Part shown: positions 35,650 to 44,175 of the stretch, piece after piece
Position numbering within the stretch: the first letter of the stretch is position 1
How the letters are laid out: each line of letters opens with the position of its first letter
Assembly: GCA_021298655.1 (NCBI GenBank)
Contig: JAJTFK010000016.1
Span: 45,222 to 109,221 of the forward strand
From: Cryomorphaceae bacterium
GTDB lineage: Bacteria > Bacteroidota > Bacteroidia > Flavobacteriales > Schleiferiaceae
Reading direction: 5' to 3'
DNA length: 64,000 nt
The notes under the pieces: model-generated
Told to the model about the DNA's origin: nothing
Databases searched by the model: none
Seen by the model: only the letters and a program-made list of their open reading frames with translations
Made by a program: the position numbers and the translations under genes

Positions 35650-38181
35650 ATGAACACACGATCTACGATTGCCTTCGCTGCTGCCCTGGTTTTGGGGCTA
35701 TCTGCCACCCCTTCTTGGGGGCAAAAGGCAAAAGATGACGAGGCGCCGAAGCGTCCCAAAATCGCTCGCCAAGGCGACGATTACTACCAAGGCAAGGAGT
35801 ACACGAAGGCCATTGACTTGTACCGCAAGGCCTACAGCAAAGTCAAATCGCGCCCCGAAAAGGCCGAAATCAGCTACCGGTTGGGCGAATGCTACCGCTA
35901 CACAACCCAATACAAAGCCGCCGAGGCCCAGTACCGCCGCGCCATCAAGGCAGGCTTTAACCAGCCCGAGGCCTACTTGGGTGTGGCGGAAATGCTTAAG
36001 TACCAAGAGAAGTACGAGGATGCCTTGGTGGCCTATGAGGACATGGCCAAGGCCTTTCCCTCAGACCCTCGTGCGGCCCAAGGCATAGCGAGTTCCAAGG
36101 CTGCGGTGGCCTGGATAAGTACCGTGACCCGCTACCAAGTAGGCGCCGTCACGGACCTCAATACCAAAGCCCACGAGTACGGACTCGCCTTCGACGGCCG
36201 TCAAGGTTCCCACGAGGAATTGCTGTTTACCTCTACCCGCGAAGGCGGAATTGGCAAGAAAAAGGACGGGTGGACCGGCCAGCAGTTCTCGGATATTTAC
36301 AGCACCAAGCGCCTGAATGCCGACGGTACGGCACGCGGAGGCAAAAAGACGACCAAGGGCGGCTCAGGCAAGCCCGATCCCACCGCCGCCCGCGCTCAAA
36401 AATTCTCGGCACCCGAATTGCTGCCCGAAATCATCAACACCTTGGACCACGAGGGTTCGCCCTCGTTTGATGGAAAGCGCCGCAACCTGTACTTCACGCG
36501 CTGCATGGACGTCAAGCGCGCGCAATTGGGTTGCGCCATTTACGTTACGCGCCGCGCAGGCCAGACCTGGCAGGAGGCCACGCCGGTCGTGCTGACTACC
36601 GACTCGTCGCGTTCGGTGGGTCATCCTTCGGTGAACGAGGACGAAACCCTGCTTTACTTCGCGGGCGACCTCAACGGCAGCGTAGGTGGAAAAGACATCT
36701 GGGTTGCCAGCTACGACAAGCGCAAGCGCACCTGGGCCAACCCCGTCAACCTCGGCGCCATGGTTAATTCCAAGGGCGACGAGCTGTTCCCCTTCATCCA
36801 CGACGACGGCTTTTTGTACTACGCGTCCGACGGCCTTCCGGGAATGGGCGGTTTTGACCTATTCCGCGTAGCCGTGGGCTCAGACGGCCTGCCCACGGGC
36901 GAGCCCGAGAACCTCAAGGCGCCGATCAACAGCTCGGGCGATGACTTCAACCTCATTTTGCGTCCGGGCGGACTCCGCGACGGCTACTTCGTGTCCAACC
37001 GCGCCGGCGGTACCGGCGGCGACGACATCTGGACCCTTTACGAGGTGCCGCTTAAGTATGCGCTGCGCGGAACCCTGAAGAGCGAAAAAGACCAGACTCC
37101 GCTCGCGAACGCTACGGTAAAGATTTCGGGAAGCGACGGCTTTTCGGCCACCGTAATGACCGACAAGCTGGGTAAGTTTGAGTTGGTCGACGACAAGCTA
37201 AATGCCGAGGTCACCTACGATTTCGCGTTTGAGAAGAAGAAATTCCTCAACGGCGGGGCCAAGTCCAACACGGTCGGCCTCAACCTCGACAAGTTTGTAT
37301 TCGTGGAGAACGAAAACGTGTTCCGCCACACCATGGACGTCGCGGCCACCATGGCGCCGATTGAGTACCCGGTGGTGCTTCCGGAGCTCTACTTTGCCTT
37401 GGCCAAGTGGGACCTCAACGACCAAGCCCGCGCTTCGTTGGATACGGTCTACCGCACGCTGGTGCTTAATCCGACCATCGTGATTGAGCTCCGTTCGCAT
37501 ACGGACTACCGCGACGCCGACGACAAGAACCAAATCCTTTCGCAAAAGCGCGCCGACACCTGCGTTAAGTACTTGATCAGTAAGGGAATTGACCCGGGTC
37601 GTTTGACGTCCGTGGGCATGGGTGAGACCCAACCCTTTGAAGTTCCCGCGGGCTACAAAGGCAAGGGCAGCGACGTGTTCCCCGTGGGCACGAAGCTCAC
37701 CGAGCCGGCCATCAAGAAAATGCCGGCGGCCCAGCAGGAGCTGGCCCACAGCCTGAACCGCCGCACGGACTTCCGCGTGATTCGCGACGACTTTACGCCG
37801 CCGGTGGACACCGCCGAGCTCGCGGAACAAAAGGCCCTTGAGGCCAAGGAGGCTCCGAAGCCCGTCAAAGGTGAGGTTTACACGGTAGGCGACAAGGAAA
37901 CATTTGCCACGGTTTGCCGCAACGCCAACATCAACATCACCGACCTGCGCCGCATCAACGGCGGCCTCCGTGGCGTGAAGCTCGAGCCCGGAATGGTGCT
38001 GAAGGTTACGGCCAACGGTGACTACGCGGACTTTGACTCCAAGCACCGTCAGGTAGCCCTCGGCGAAACCTGGAAGTCCATCGCGTCGGACCTCAAGATG
38101 AAGGAAAAGGAGCTGAAGGAACTCAACCCCGAGTGGGCCAAAGTAGAGCCGCCCGTCGGAACCTTTATTCGCGTAAAATAG
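35650..38181 (+). CDS. PorE-like TPR/WD40/OmpA protein with C-terminal LysM-like repeats
   Basis: An 843-residue exported protein with domains in this order: signal peptide (about 1-24, ending PSWGQ); TPR repeats (about 35-150); PD40/WD40-type propeller repeats (about 155-465), with EGSPSFDGKRRNLYFTR, GHPSVNEDETLLYFAGDLNG and GGDDIWTLYE; a carboxypeptidase-regulatory-like sandwich (about 470-550); an OmpA C-terminal peptidoglycan-binding domain (about 570-715), with LNPTIVIELRSHTDYRD; and two LysM-like units (about 740-843), with YTVGDKETFATVC and ALGETWKSIASDLKM. The TPR-WD40-CRD-OmpA order is that of PorE, which links the T9SS to the cell wall. The LysM tail is additional. It stands alone between glnN and purM. 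Confidence 0.85.
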   Translation: MNTRSTIAFAAALVLGLSATPSWGQKAKDDEAPKRPKIARQGDDYYQGKEYTKAIDLYRKAYSKVKSRPEKAEISYRLGECYRYTTQYKAAEAQYRRAIKAGFNQPEAYLGVAEMLKYQEKYEDALVAYEDMAKAFPSDPRAAQGIASSKAAVAWISTVTRYQVGAVTDLNTKAHEYGLAFDGRQGSHEELLFTSTREGGIGKKKDGWTGQQFSDIYSTKRLNADGTARGGKKTTKGGSGKPDPTAARAQKFSAPELLPEIINTLDHEGSPSFDGKRRNLYFTRCMDVKRAQLGCAIYVTRRAGQTWQEATPVVLTTDSSRSVGHPSVNEDETLLYFAGDLNGSVGGKDIWVASYDKRKRTWANPVNLGAMVNSKGDELFPFIHDDGFLYYASDGLPGMGGFDLFRVAVGSDGLPTGEPENLKAPINSSGDDFNLILRPGGLRDGYFVSNRAGGTGGDDIWTLYEVPLKYALRGTLKSEKDQTPLANATVKISGSDGFSATVMTDKLGKFELVDDKLNAEVTYDFAFEKKKFLNGGAKSNTVGLNLDKFVFVENENVFRHTMDVAATMAPIEYPVVLPELYFALAKWDLNDQARASLDTVYRTLVLNPTIVIELRSHTDYRDADDKNQILSQKRADTCVKYLISKGIDPGRLTSVGMGETQPFEVPAGYKGKGSDVFPVGTKLTEPAIKKMPAAQQELAHSLNRRTDFRVIRDDFTPPVDTAELAEQKALEAKEAPKPVKGEVYTVGDKETFATVCRNANINITDLRRINGGLRGVKLEPGMVLKVTANGDYADFDSKHRQVALGETWKSIASDLKMKEKELKELNPEWAKVEPPVGTFIRVK

Positions 38182-38195
38182 GTTGATAACCTTTG

Positions 38196-38235
38196 AACTT
38201 CCCTTCGGCGCAGGCCGGGGGGAAGTTTTATTTTT
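38196..38235 (+). terminator. Intrinsic terminator of the PorE-like gene
   Basis: A 14-bp stem (AACTTCCCTTCGGC with GCCGGGGGGAAGTT, two G-U pairs) with a GCAG loop, then TTTTATTTTT. The T-tract contains the purM -7 element. Confidence 0.85.
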
Positions 38236-38236
38236 G
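38229..38236 (+). promoter_or_regulatory. -7 promoter element for purM, within the upstream terminator's T-tract
   Basis: TATTTTTG is an exact TAnnTTTG match ending 5 bases before the purM ATG at 38242. The upstream terminator needs the same T bases, so one sequence has two jobs. Confidence 0.5.
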
Positions 38237-38241
38237 TACCC

Positions 38242-39420
38242 ATGAGTTCGAGCAACCGCTACGCCGGCCGAGGCGTTTCCTCTGGCAAAGAAGAAGTCCA
38301 TCAGGCGATTGCCTCGCTCGATAAGGGATTGTACCCGCATGCCTTCTGCAAAATCGTGCCCGATGCGCTAAGCGGTTCCGACGACCACTGCCTGGTGATG
38401 CACGCCGACGGAGCGGGAACTAAGTCCTCGCTGGCCTACCTGTACTGGAAGGAAACGGGCGACCTCAGTGTCTGGCGCGGCATTGCCCAAGACGCCGTGG
38501 TCATGAACACCGACGACCTGCTTTGCGTGGGCGCAACCGGCCCCATTCTGCTGAGTTCCACCATTGGACGCAACAAGCACCTCATCCCGGGCGAGGTCAT
38601 CAAGGCCCTGATTGAGGGTACGGAATCGGTCCTGGCGGACCTTCGCGATGCGATGGACATTCAAAGTACCGGTGGGGAAACGGCCGACGTCGGGGACCTG
38701 GTGCGCACCGTGATTGTCGACAGCACGGTGGTGGCCCGAATGAAGCGCCGCGACGTCATCGACAACGCCCACATCGGCCCCGGCCAGTACGTGGTGGGTT
38801 TGGCGTCCTTCGGTCAAGCGACCTACGAGCGTGAATACAACGGCGGAATGGGCTCCAACGGACTTACTTCGGCTCGCCACGACGTATTCAGCCACCTCTT
38901 AGCGGAGCGCTACCCCGAGAGCTTTGCGCCCGAAACCGACCTTTCGCTCGTCTACAGCGGTACCAAAACCCTGACCGATGCGGTGGCGGGCAGCCCCCTC
39001 GATGCGGGCAAGCTCGTCCTGTCGCCAACGCGCACCTATGCCCCGGTTATGATTCAGGCCATTAAGGAACTCGGCACGAGCCTTCGCGGCGCCGTACACT
39101 GCAGCGGAGGCGCTCAAACCAAGGTGCTGCACTTTCTGCGTGAAGGCAAGGTCGTCAAGGACCATTTGTTTGAGGTTCCGCCCCTGTTTGAACTGATTCG
39201 CGCGGAATCTTCGACGCCCTACCGCCAGATGTACGAAGTGTTTAACATGGGCCACCGCATGGAGCTCTATGTGGACAGCTTGGCGGCAGCGGAACGGGCC
39301 ATCGCGGTCTCCAAGAGCTTTGGGGTAGATGCCCAGATCATCGGGCGGGTTGAGCCCAGCTCGGTTCCCGAAGTCGAGCTTCACGCCCCCGACGGAATCC
39401 ATACCTACCGCCGCGCATGA
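38242..39420 (+). CDS. purM: Phosphoribosylformylglycinamidine cyclo-ligase (AIR synthase)
   Basis: This 392-residue ATP-dependent enzyme closes the imidazole ring of aminoimidazole ribotide, step five of purine synthesis. The N-terminal region has the RYAGRGVSSGKEEVHQAI start, VMHADGAGTKSSLAYLYW and AQDAVVMNTDDLLCVGA; STGGETADVGDLV follows, then GLASFGQATYEREYNGGMGSNGL and the C-terminal HCSGGAQTKVLHF, MYEVFNMGHRMELY. The length matches Bacteroidota PurM, which is longer than the 345-residue E. coli form. Its stop overlaps the prfA start by four bases (ATGA), and three further overlapping genes follow. Promoter TATTTTTG is 5 bases upstream. Confidence 0.95.
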   Translation: MSSSNRYAGRGVSSGKEEVHQAIASLDKGLYPHAFCKIVPDALSGSDDHCLVMHADGAGTKSSLAYLYWKETGDLSVWRGIAQDAVVMNTDDLLCVGATGPILLSSTIGRNKHLIPGEVIKALIEGTESVLADLRDAMDIQSTGGETADVGDLVRTVIVDSTVVARMKRRDVIDNAHIGPGQYVVGLASFGQATYEREYNGGMGSNGLTSARHDVFSHLLAERYPESFAPETDLSLVYSGTKTLTDAVAGSPLDAGKLVLSPTRTYAPVMIQAIKELGTSLRGAVHCSGGAQTKVLHFLREGKVVKDHLFEVPPLFELIRAESSTPYRQMYEVFNMGHRMELYVDSLAAAERAIAVSKSFGVDAQIIGRVEPSSVPEVELHAPDGIHTYRRA

Positions 39421-40496
39421 ATTTGGTAGACAAACTCCAGGCAATCTGGGTGCGCCACCAGGACGTACACGATCAGCTGATGACGCCCGAGCTGGCTGCC
39501 GACCCGGCCCGATTTATTCGCTTGAACCGCGAATACAAAGAGCTTGACGAAATCGTTCAAGCCCGCGCACGCTACCTCGAGGCCCTCGCCAACCGGGACG
39601 AAGCGCAGCAAATGCTGGACTCCGAAAAGGACCCCGAAGTGCGCGAAATGGCCCAAGAGGAATACGACGCGTCGCGCAGCCGAATTGCGGCCCTCGAAAC
39701 CGAAATCAAGGAGCTTCTTATTCCCAAGGATCCCGAAGACGCCAAAGACGCCGTTCTGGAAGTGCGCGCCGGCACCGGCGGCGACGAAGCCGGGCTGTTT
39801 GCGGGCGAACTGCTGCGGGCCTACCTGCGCTTCGCCGAAGAAAAGGGCTGGACCACCGAAGTGCTCAGCTTGACGGAGGGTTCCGTGGGCGGAATCAAGG
39901 AAGCCAGCGTCCAAATGCGCGGCGAGCAGGTATACGGTACCCTGAAGTTCGAGAGCGGCGTGCACCGCGTGCAGCGCGTACCGGCCACCGAAAGTCAGGG
40001 CCGCGTACATACTTCGGCAGCTACCGTGGCCGTACTGCCCGAGGCCGACGAACTTGACGTGCAGATTCGCGACGTCGACATCCGTAAGGACACCTTCCGT
40101 TCCAGCGGGGCAGGGGGCCAGCACGTCAACAAGACCGAATCGGGTGTTCGCCTCACGCACTTTCCTACCGGTATTGTCGTGGAATGCCAGGACGGCCGTT
40201 CGCAGCACCAGAACTACGACCGTGCCCTCACCGTGCTCCGCGCTCGGATTTGGGACAAAGCGCGGGCCGAACGCGACGCCGCCGTGGCCGAGCACCGCAA
40301 GACCTTGGTCAGCACCGGCGACCGCAGTGCGAAAATCCGCACCTACAATTTTCCGCAAAGCCGGGTGACCGACCACCGCATCGGACTTACGGTGTACAAC
40401 CTGCCCGACGTCATGAACGGCGAATTCAAAGGCCTAATCGAAGGCCTAAGGGTGGCGGACCATGCCGAACGACTTCAACAAGGCGCCGACGAATGA
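39417..40496 (+). CDS. prfA: Peptide chain release factor 1
   Basis: A 359-residue class I release factor that ends translation at UAA and UAG codons. It has the coiled N-terminal domain (residues 1 to about 100), VLEVRAGTGGDEAGLFAGEL in the middle, and the universal GGQ motif in FRSSGAGGQHVNKTESGVRLTH (about 224-245), which promotes peptide release at the ribosome. The codon-recognition tripeptide area reads RVPATESQGRVHTSAA, with the P-A-T typical of RF1. RF2 would show SPF and often a programmed frameshift, which are absent. It is embedded in the purM-prfA-pyrF overlap series (4-base overlaps at both ends). Confidence 0.95.
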   Translation: MNLVDKLQAIWVRHQDVHDQLMTPELAADPARFIRLNREYKELDEIVQARARYLEALANRDEAQQMLDSEKDPEVREMAQEEYDASRSRIAALETEIKELLIPKDPEDAKDAVLEVRAGTGGDEAGLFAGELLRAYLRFAEEKGWTTEVLSLTEGSVGGIKEASVQMRGEQVYGTLKFESGVHRVQRVPATESQGRVHTSAATVAVLPEADELDVQIRDVDIRKDTFRSSGAGGQHVNKTESGVRLTHFPTGIVVECQDGRSQHQNYDRALTVLRARIWDKARAERDAAVAEHRKTLVSTGDRSAKIRTYNFPQSRVTDHRIGLTVYNLPDVMNGEFKGLIEGLRVADHAERLQQGADE

Positions 40497-41302
40497 ACTA
40501 CGCTGAACTCACTAAACGCATCGAAGCCTTTGGCCACGGGCTCTGTGTGGGCCTCGATCCCGATCCCGCCAAGCTTCCAACGGGCACCGACCTTGCTTCG
40601 TTTTGCGTCGGAATCATCGACGCAACCGCCCACGTAGCCGTGGCCTACAAGCCGAACTTTGCCTTTTTTGAGGCCCTGGGTCGCCCCGGATGGGATGCCT
40701 TGGACGCAGTGACCCGGCACCTCCGCGCACTGCCCCAGAAACCCTTCTTGATCGCCGACGCCAAGCGCGGAGATATTGGCAACACGGCCGCGCGCTACGC
40801 CCAAGGCATCCTCGAGGTCATGGGCTACGACGCCGTCACCGTGGCGCCCTACATGGGCCGCGACAGCGTGGAACCGTTCCTCCGCGACGGCAAGTGGGTG
40901 GTGGGCCTAGGGCTGACCAGCAATCCGGGCGCCGACGACCTGCAGCAGCTGCCGCTGGAAGACGGCCGCCGCGTCTACGAAGCCGTGGCCGATGCGTACC
41001 TACAGTGGGGTCGGCCCGACAACCTCATGGTGGTGGCGGGCGCAACGCGCCCGGAGGCGCTGGGCGCCTTGCGCGACCGAATGCCCGATACCTTCTTCTT
41101 GGTGCCCGGGGTCGGGGCCCAAGGCGGAAGCGCCGATGACGTCGTTCGCCACGGTGCATTCCGCGGCAAACCGGGAATGGGCTTGCTGATCAATGCCTCG
41201 CGCAGCATCATGTATGCCTCCAACGGCAGCAACTGGCGCGAGGCCGCAACCCAATCCGCTGAGGCCTTAGCGGCCGAAATTACCCAAGCCTACCGTGGCT
41301 GA
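40493..41302 (+). CDS. pyrF: Orotidine 5'-phosphate decarboxylase
   Basis: A 269-residue TIM-barrel enzyme that decarboxylates OMP to UMP. The catalytic K-D-K-D network appears as CVGLDPDPAKLP near the N-terminus, VAYKPNFAFFEALG, and LIADAKRGDIGNTA (about 83-96), the form typical of the longer type-2 family. The phosphate-binding end shows FLVPGVGAQGGSADDVV and LINASRSIMYAS. It starts inside the prfA stop codon and overlaps the next gene's GTG by 8 bases. With purM it gives this operon a nucleotide-synthesis theme. Confidence 0.95.
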   Translation: MNYAELTKRIEAFGHGLCVGLDPDPAKLPTGTDLASFCVGIIDATAHVAVAYKPNFAFFEALGRPGWDALDAVTRHLRALPQKPFLIADAKRGDIGNTAARYAQGILEVMGYDAVTVAPYMGRDSVEPFLRDGKWVVGLGLTSNPGADDLQQLPLEDGRRVYEAVADAYLQWGRPDNLMVVAGATRPEALGALRDRMPDTFFLVPGVGAQGGSADDVVRHGAFRGKPGMGLLINASRSIMYASNGSNWREAATQSAEALAAEITQAYRG

Positions 41303-42212
41303 TACCGCGTCGCGCCCCCTGCGAATCCTGGTCACCGGGGCGAATGGTCTGCTGGGCCAGTCCCTGCTGTACCTGGCACAAGGCCGGCACGAACTGCTCG
41401 CCACGGGCCGAGGTCCGGCGCGGGGGAACCACTTTGGTTTTCCCTACGCGGAGCTCGATACCACCCGCCCCGAAGACTACGAGCGCGTCCTCGCGGAATT
41501 CAAACCGGACGTGCTCATCCATTCCGCGGCCATGACCCAAGTCGACGACTGCGAAAAAGACCCCGAGACCTGCCGGCAACTCAACGTGGATGCCACGCGA
41601 TAATGCGCAGAGGCATGTGCGCGCCGCGGCATTCACCTGATCTTTATCAGCACCGACTTCATTTTTGACGGCGCCAACGGACCCTACTCCGAAGAAGCCT
41701 TGCCCGCGCCGCTGAGTGTGTACGGCTGGTCGAAGCTGCACGCCGAAGAAGCCGTTAAGGCCAGTGGCGCCCGCTACACCATTGCGCGTACCGTACTGGT
41801 CATCGGCTACGTGCCCGGCCTGAGCCGCAGCAACATCATCCTTTGGGCTCGCGGCGCCCTGCAGCGCGGCGAACGCATTCGCGTGGTCGACGACCAGGTG
41901 CGCAGCCCGACCTGGAGCGTGGACCTTGCCGAGGGCTGCCTGCGCATCGCCGAGCGCGGCGCCTTGGGGGTGTTTCACCTGAGCGGCCCCGACACCATGA
42001 GCATTTTGGAGTTGGTCCAAAAAGTAGCCGAACACGCGGGTCTTGACGCAGGCTTAATCGACGTCGTAAGCAGCGAATCCCTCGGCCAGCCCGCGAAGCG
42101 TCCGCCGGTGACGGGCTTCGACATCAGCAAGGCCCGCACCGAATTGGGCTTTGCCCCACATTCCTTCCGCGAGGTATTGGATCAGATACCTATATTTGAC
42201 ACCCTTAGCTAA
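41295..42212 (+). pseudogene. RmlD-type sugar-nucleotide reductase (SDR) interrupted by an in-frame TAA
   Basis: A dTDP-4-dehydrorhamnose reductase-like protein with one nonsense codon. Residues 1-102 hold the Rossmann motif ILVTGANGLLGQSLL and VLIHSAAMTQVDDCE, then NVDATR stops at TAA 41601-41603. The same frame continues directly with CAEACARRGIHLIFISTDFI, then the catalytic YGWSKLHAEE and SPTWSVDLAEG, ending at 42212 (305 residues if read through). In homologues an Asn is common at the stop position (VNVxATxNL). Either this is a real nonsense mutation or a base error. The start is GTG 41295 overlapping pyrF; an internal ATG at 41700 would give only a useless C-terminal fragment. Confidence 0.75.
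42191..42198 (+). promoter_or_regulatory. -7 promoter element for the sodium symporter operon
   Basis: TATATTTG is an exact TAnnTTTG match lying inside the 3' end of the reductase gene, 26 bases before the transporter ATG. It would let the symporter be expressed even if the broken upstream gene reduces read-through. Confidence 0.45.
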
Positions 42213-42224
42213 GCCCTAACACCT

Positions 42225-44036
42225 ATGAGCAGCAACACACAGTCCTGGGGATCCCGGGTAGGTCTCGTCCTTGCCATGGCCGGAAACGCGGTCGGACTTG
42301 GAAACTTCCTTCGCTTTCCCGTTCAGGCGGTGCAAAACGGGGGAGGGGCCTTCATGATTCCCTACCTCGTTTCGTTCCTGGTTTTGGGCATCCCCTTGCT
42401 TTGGATCGAATGGGCCTCGGGCCGTTTTGGCGGGTCTAAGGGCGACCACAGCGCTCCCTTCATCATGAATTCCATGGGCAAGCGCTCGTACTGGAAGTAC
42501 CTGGGCGTCTTTGGAATCTTTACCAACATCGCCGTTGCGGCCTACTACACCTACATCGAGTCGTGGACGTTTTCCTACGTTTTTCACTCGATCGCCCAGA
42601 CCTTTACCGGCATGAGCCAAACCGAGGTGGCGCAGTTTTTTTCGAGCTACGTGGACATCGGCCAGAGCACTACGGGGCTGCCTTATGAAGCCATTTGGTT
42701 CTACATTTTGGTGCTCGGACTCAATACCTGGATTCTGAGTAAAGGCCTTGAGGGCGGAATCGAAAAAGTGGCCAAAATTGGCATGCCGCTCTTGATTGTT
42801 TTTGGCGCATTCCTTGCCATCCGGGCCTTCCTGCTGGGCGACTCGGGGGCCTCGGCGGGTTGTACCGAGTGCGACGCCATGCTCGGATTCAACTTCCTGT
42901 GGAATCCGCAGTTTGACTCGCTGAGCAACCCCAACGTGTGGCTTGCGGCCGCGGGGCAAATCTTCTTCACCCTTTCGGTCGGAATGGGAACCATTCACTG
43001 CTACGCGGCCTACGTGAAACCCAAAGACGACATTGCGCTCAATTCCATGGCGGCCGGATGGATGAACGGCTTTGTAGAGATCGTCCTTGGGGGCAGCATC
43101 GTAATCCCCATCGCCGTGGGCTACCTCGGTTTGGATTGGGTCAAAGAGAACGCGGGATTTGCCATGGCCTTCCAAACCATGCCCTTCCTGTTTACCAAGT
43201 GGGGTGCTATCCTGGGCAGCGTGGCCGGGGTAATGTGGTTTGGCCTGCTCTTTTTTGCGGGAATTACGAGTTCCCTTGCCATGGGATCGCCGTGGGTCGC
43301 CTTCCTCCAGGACGAATTCAAGTTCAGCCTGAACAAGGCGGCGTGGACCTTCGGTTTGATTACGCTTTTGGCCGGACTTCCCACGGTCTTCTTCTACCAA
43401 CAGGGCGTGTTTGATCAATACGACTACTGGGCCGGCACGGTCGGTCTCGTCTTCTTTGCCTTGGTTGAGGCGATTTTGTTTGCTTGGATTTGGGGAATCG
43501 ACAAGGGTTGGGACGAAATCAACCGCGGTTCCGACATCGTGCTCCCCAAAATTTATAAGCCCATTCTTAAGTACGTCACGCCGTCCATTTTGCTCGTGAT
43601 TTTTTCGATGAGCCTGGTTACGCCCAAAGGCAACGACTGGAAGAAGGCCATCAACGAAGGTTGGGAGTTTGACGCATCCAGCATCATTGGCCAAATTCAG
43701 AATGTCGACATTACCTTCAACCGCGAGGCCTTTGCCGACCACTTTGATGCCGAAGTGGACGGAGTAGCCGACGTTCAATCGGCCGACGGCAAAACCCGAA
43801 TCCGCCTCATGCAGACCTCGGGTGAACTCGCCGTGTACGAATGGGATGCCCGCGATGCCCAGGCGGTCGTGGCCACCGGCCAGGTGGTTCGCGCCGGCGA
43901 TCAAATCGCTACCGGTTCCTTTGTGAACCCCATTTTTTACAAGCATTTGGCGCGGGGTATTCTGATCGCACTCTTTGCCTTTATTGCAGGTATGGTTTAT
44001 TTGGCCTACCGTCGTCGAATTTTAGCTGAGAAATAA
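42225..44036 (+). CDS. Neurotransmitter:sodium symporter family transporter (MetP-like)
   Basis: A 603-residue inner-membrane protein with the LeuT fold and about 12 hydrophobic helices. The sodium- and substrate-binding first helix reads GNAVGLGNFLRFPVQAVQNG, the unwound middle of TM1. The IFFTLSVGMGTIHCYAAY segment corresponds to TM6, and WFGLLFFAGITSSLAM to TM8. An extracytoplasmic loop and a C-terminal extension (about 465-570) precede the last helix. Such proteins import amino acids with sodium. The very short gene right behind it looks like a MetS-type partner, which makes a methionine/alanine MetPS-like transporter plausible. The substrate is not shown by the sequence. It has its own TATATTTG promoter. 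Confidence 0.9.
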   Translation: MSSNTQSWGSRVGLVLAMAGNAVGLGNFLRFPVQAVQNGGGAFMIPYLVSFLVLGIPLLWIEWASGRFGGSKGDHSAPFIMNSMGKRSYWKYLGVFGIFTNIAVAAYYTYIESWTFSYVFHSIAQTFTGMSQTEVAQFFSSYVDIGQSTTGLPYEAIWFYILVLGLNTWILSKGLEGGIEKVAKIGMPLLIVFGAFLAIRAFLLGDSGASAGCTECDAMLGFNFLWNPQFDSLSNPNVWLAAAGQIFFTLSVGMGTIHCYAAYVKPKDDIALNSMAAGWMNGFVEIVLGGSIVIPIAVGYLGLDWVKENAGFAMAFQTMPFLFTKWGAILGSVAGVMWFGLLFFAGITSSLAMGSPWVAFLQDEFKFSLNKAAWTFGLITLLAGLPTVFFYQQGVFDQYDYWAGTVGLVFFALVEAILFAWIWGIDKGWDEINRGSDIVLPKIYKPILKYVTPSILLVIFSMSLVTPKGNDWKKAINEGWEFDASSIIGQIQNVDITFNREAFADHFDAEVDGVADVQSADGKTRIRLMQTSGELAVYEWDARDAQAVVATGQVVRAGDQIATGSFVNPIFYKHLARGILIALFAFIAGMVYLAYRRRILAEK

Positions 44037-44037
44037 T

Positions 44038-44175
44038 ATGACTGCTGCTGCCTGGACCATGATGCTGGTCACCGAAATTCTGGTAACGGTTGTTACCGTG
44101 TACTTTTTTGTAAAAGTGCTTCGCACCCCACCAAAGGACGAACCCGATTCGTTTACACAAAACGATGCGGAATAA
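44038..44175 (+). CDS. Small single-span partner of the sodium symporter (MetS-like)
   Basis: A 45-residue protein beginning 1 base after the transporter stop: MTAAAWTMMLVTEILVTVVT starts it, followed by VYFFVKVLRTPPKDEPDSF. It has one membrane helix (about residues 5-27) and a polar tail. Its position, size and topology match MetS, the small subunit needed by MetP-type NSS transporters for activity. Homology at this length is weak, so the assignment rests on context. It is too short for routine gene calling. The TAA overlaps the next start (TAATG). Confidence 0.65.
   Translation: MTAAAWTMMLVTEILVTVVTVYFFVKVLRTPPKDEPDSFTQNDAE

Noticed and set aside
41700..42212. Independent gene starting at ATG 41700
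   Set aside because: It is the C-terminal half of the interrupted reductase in the same frame as 41295-41603; alone it lacks the NAD(P)-binding start.
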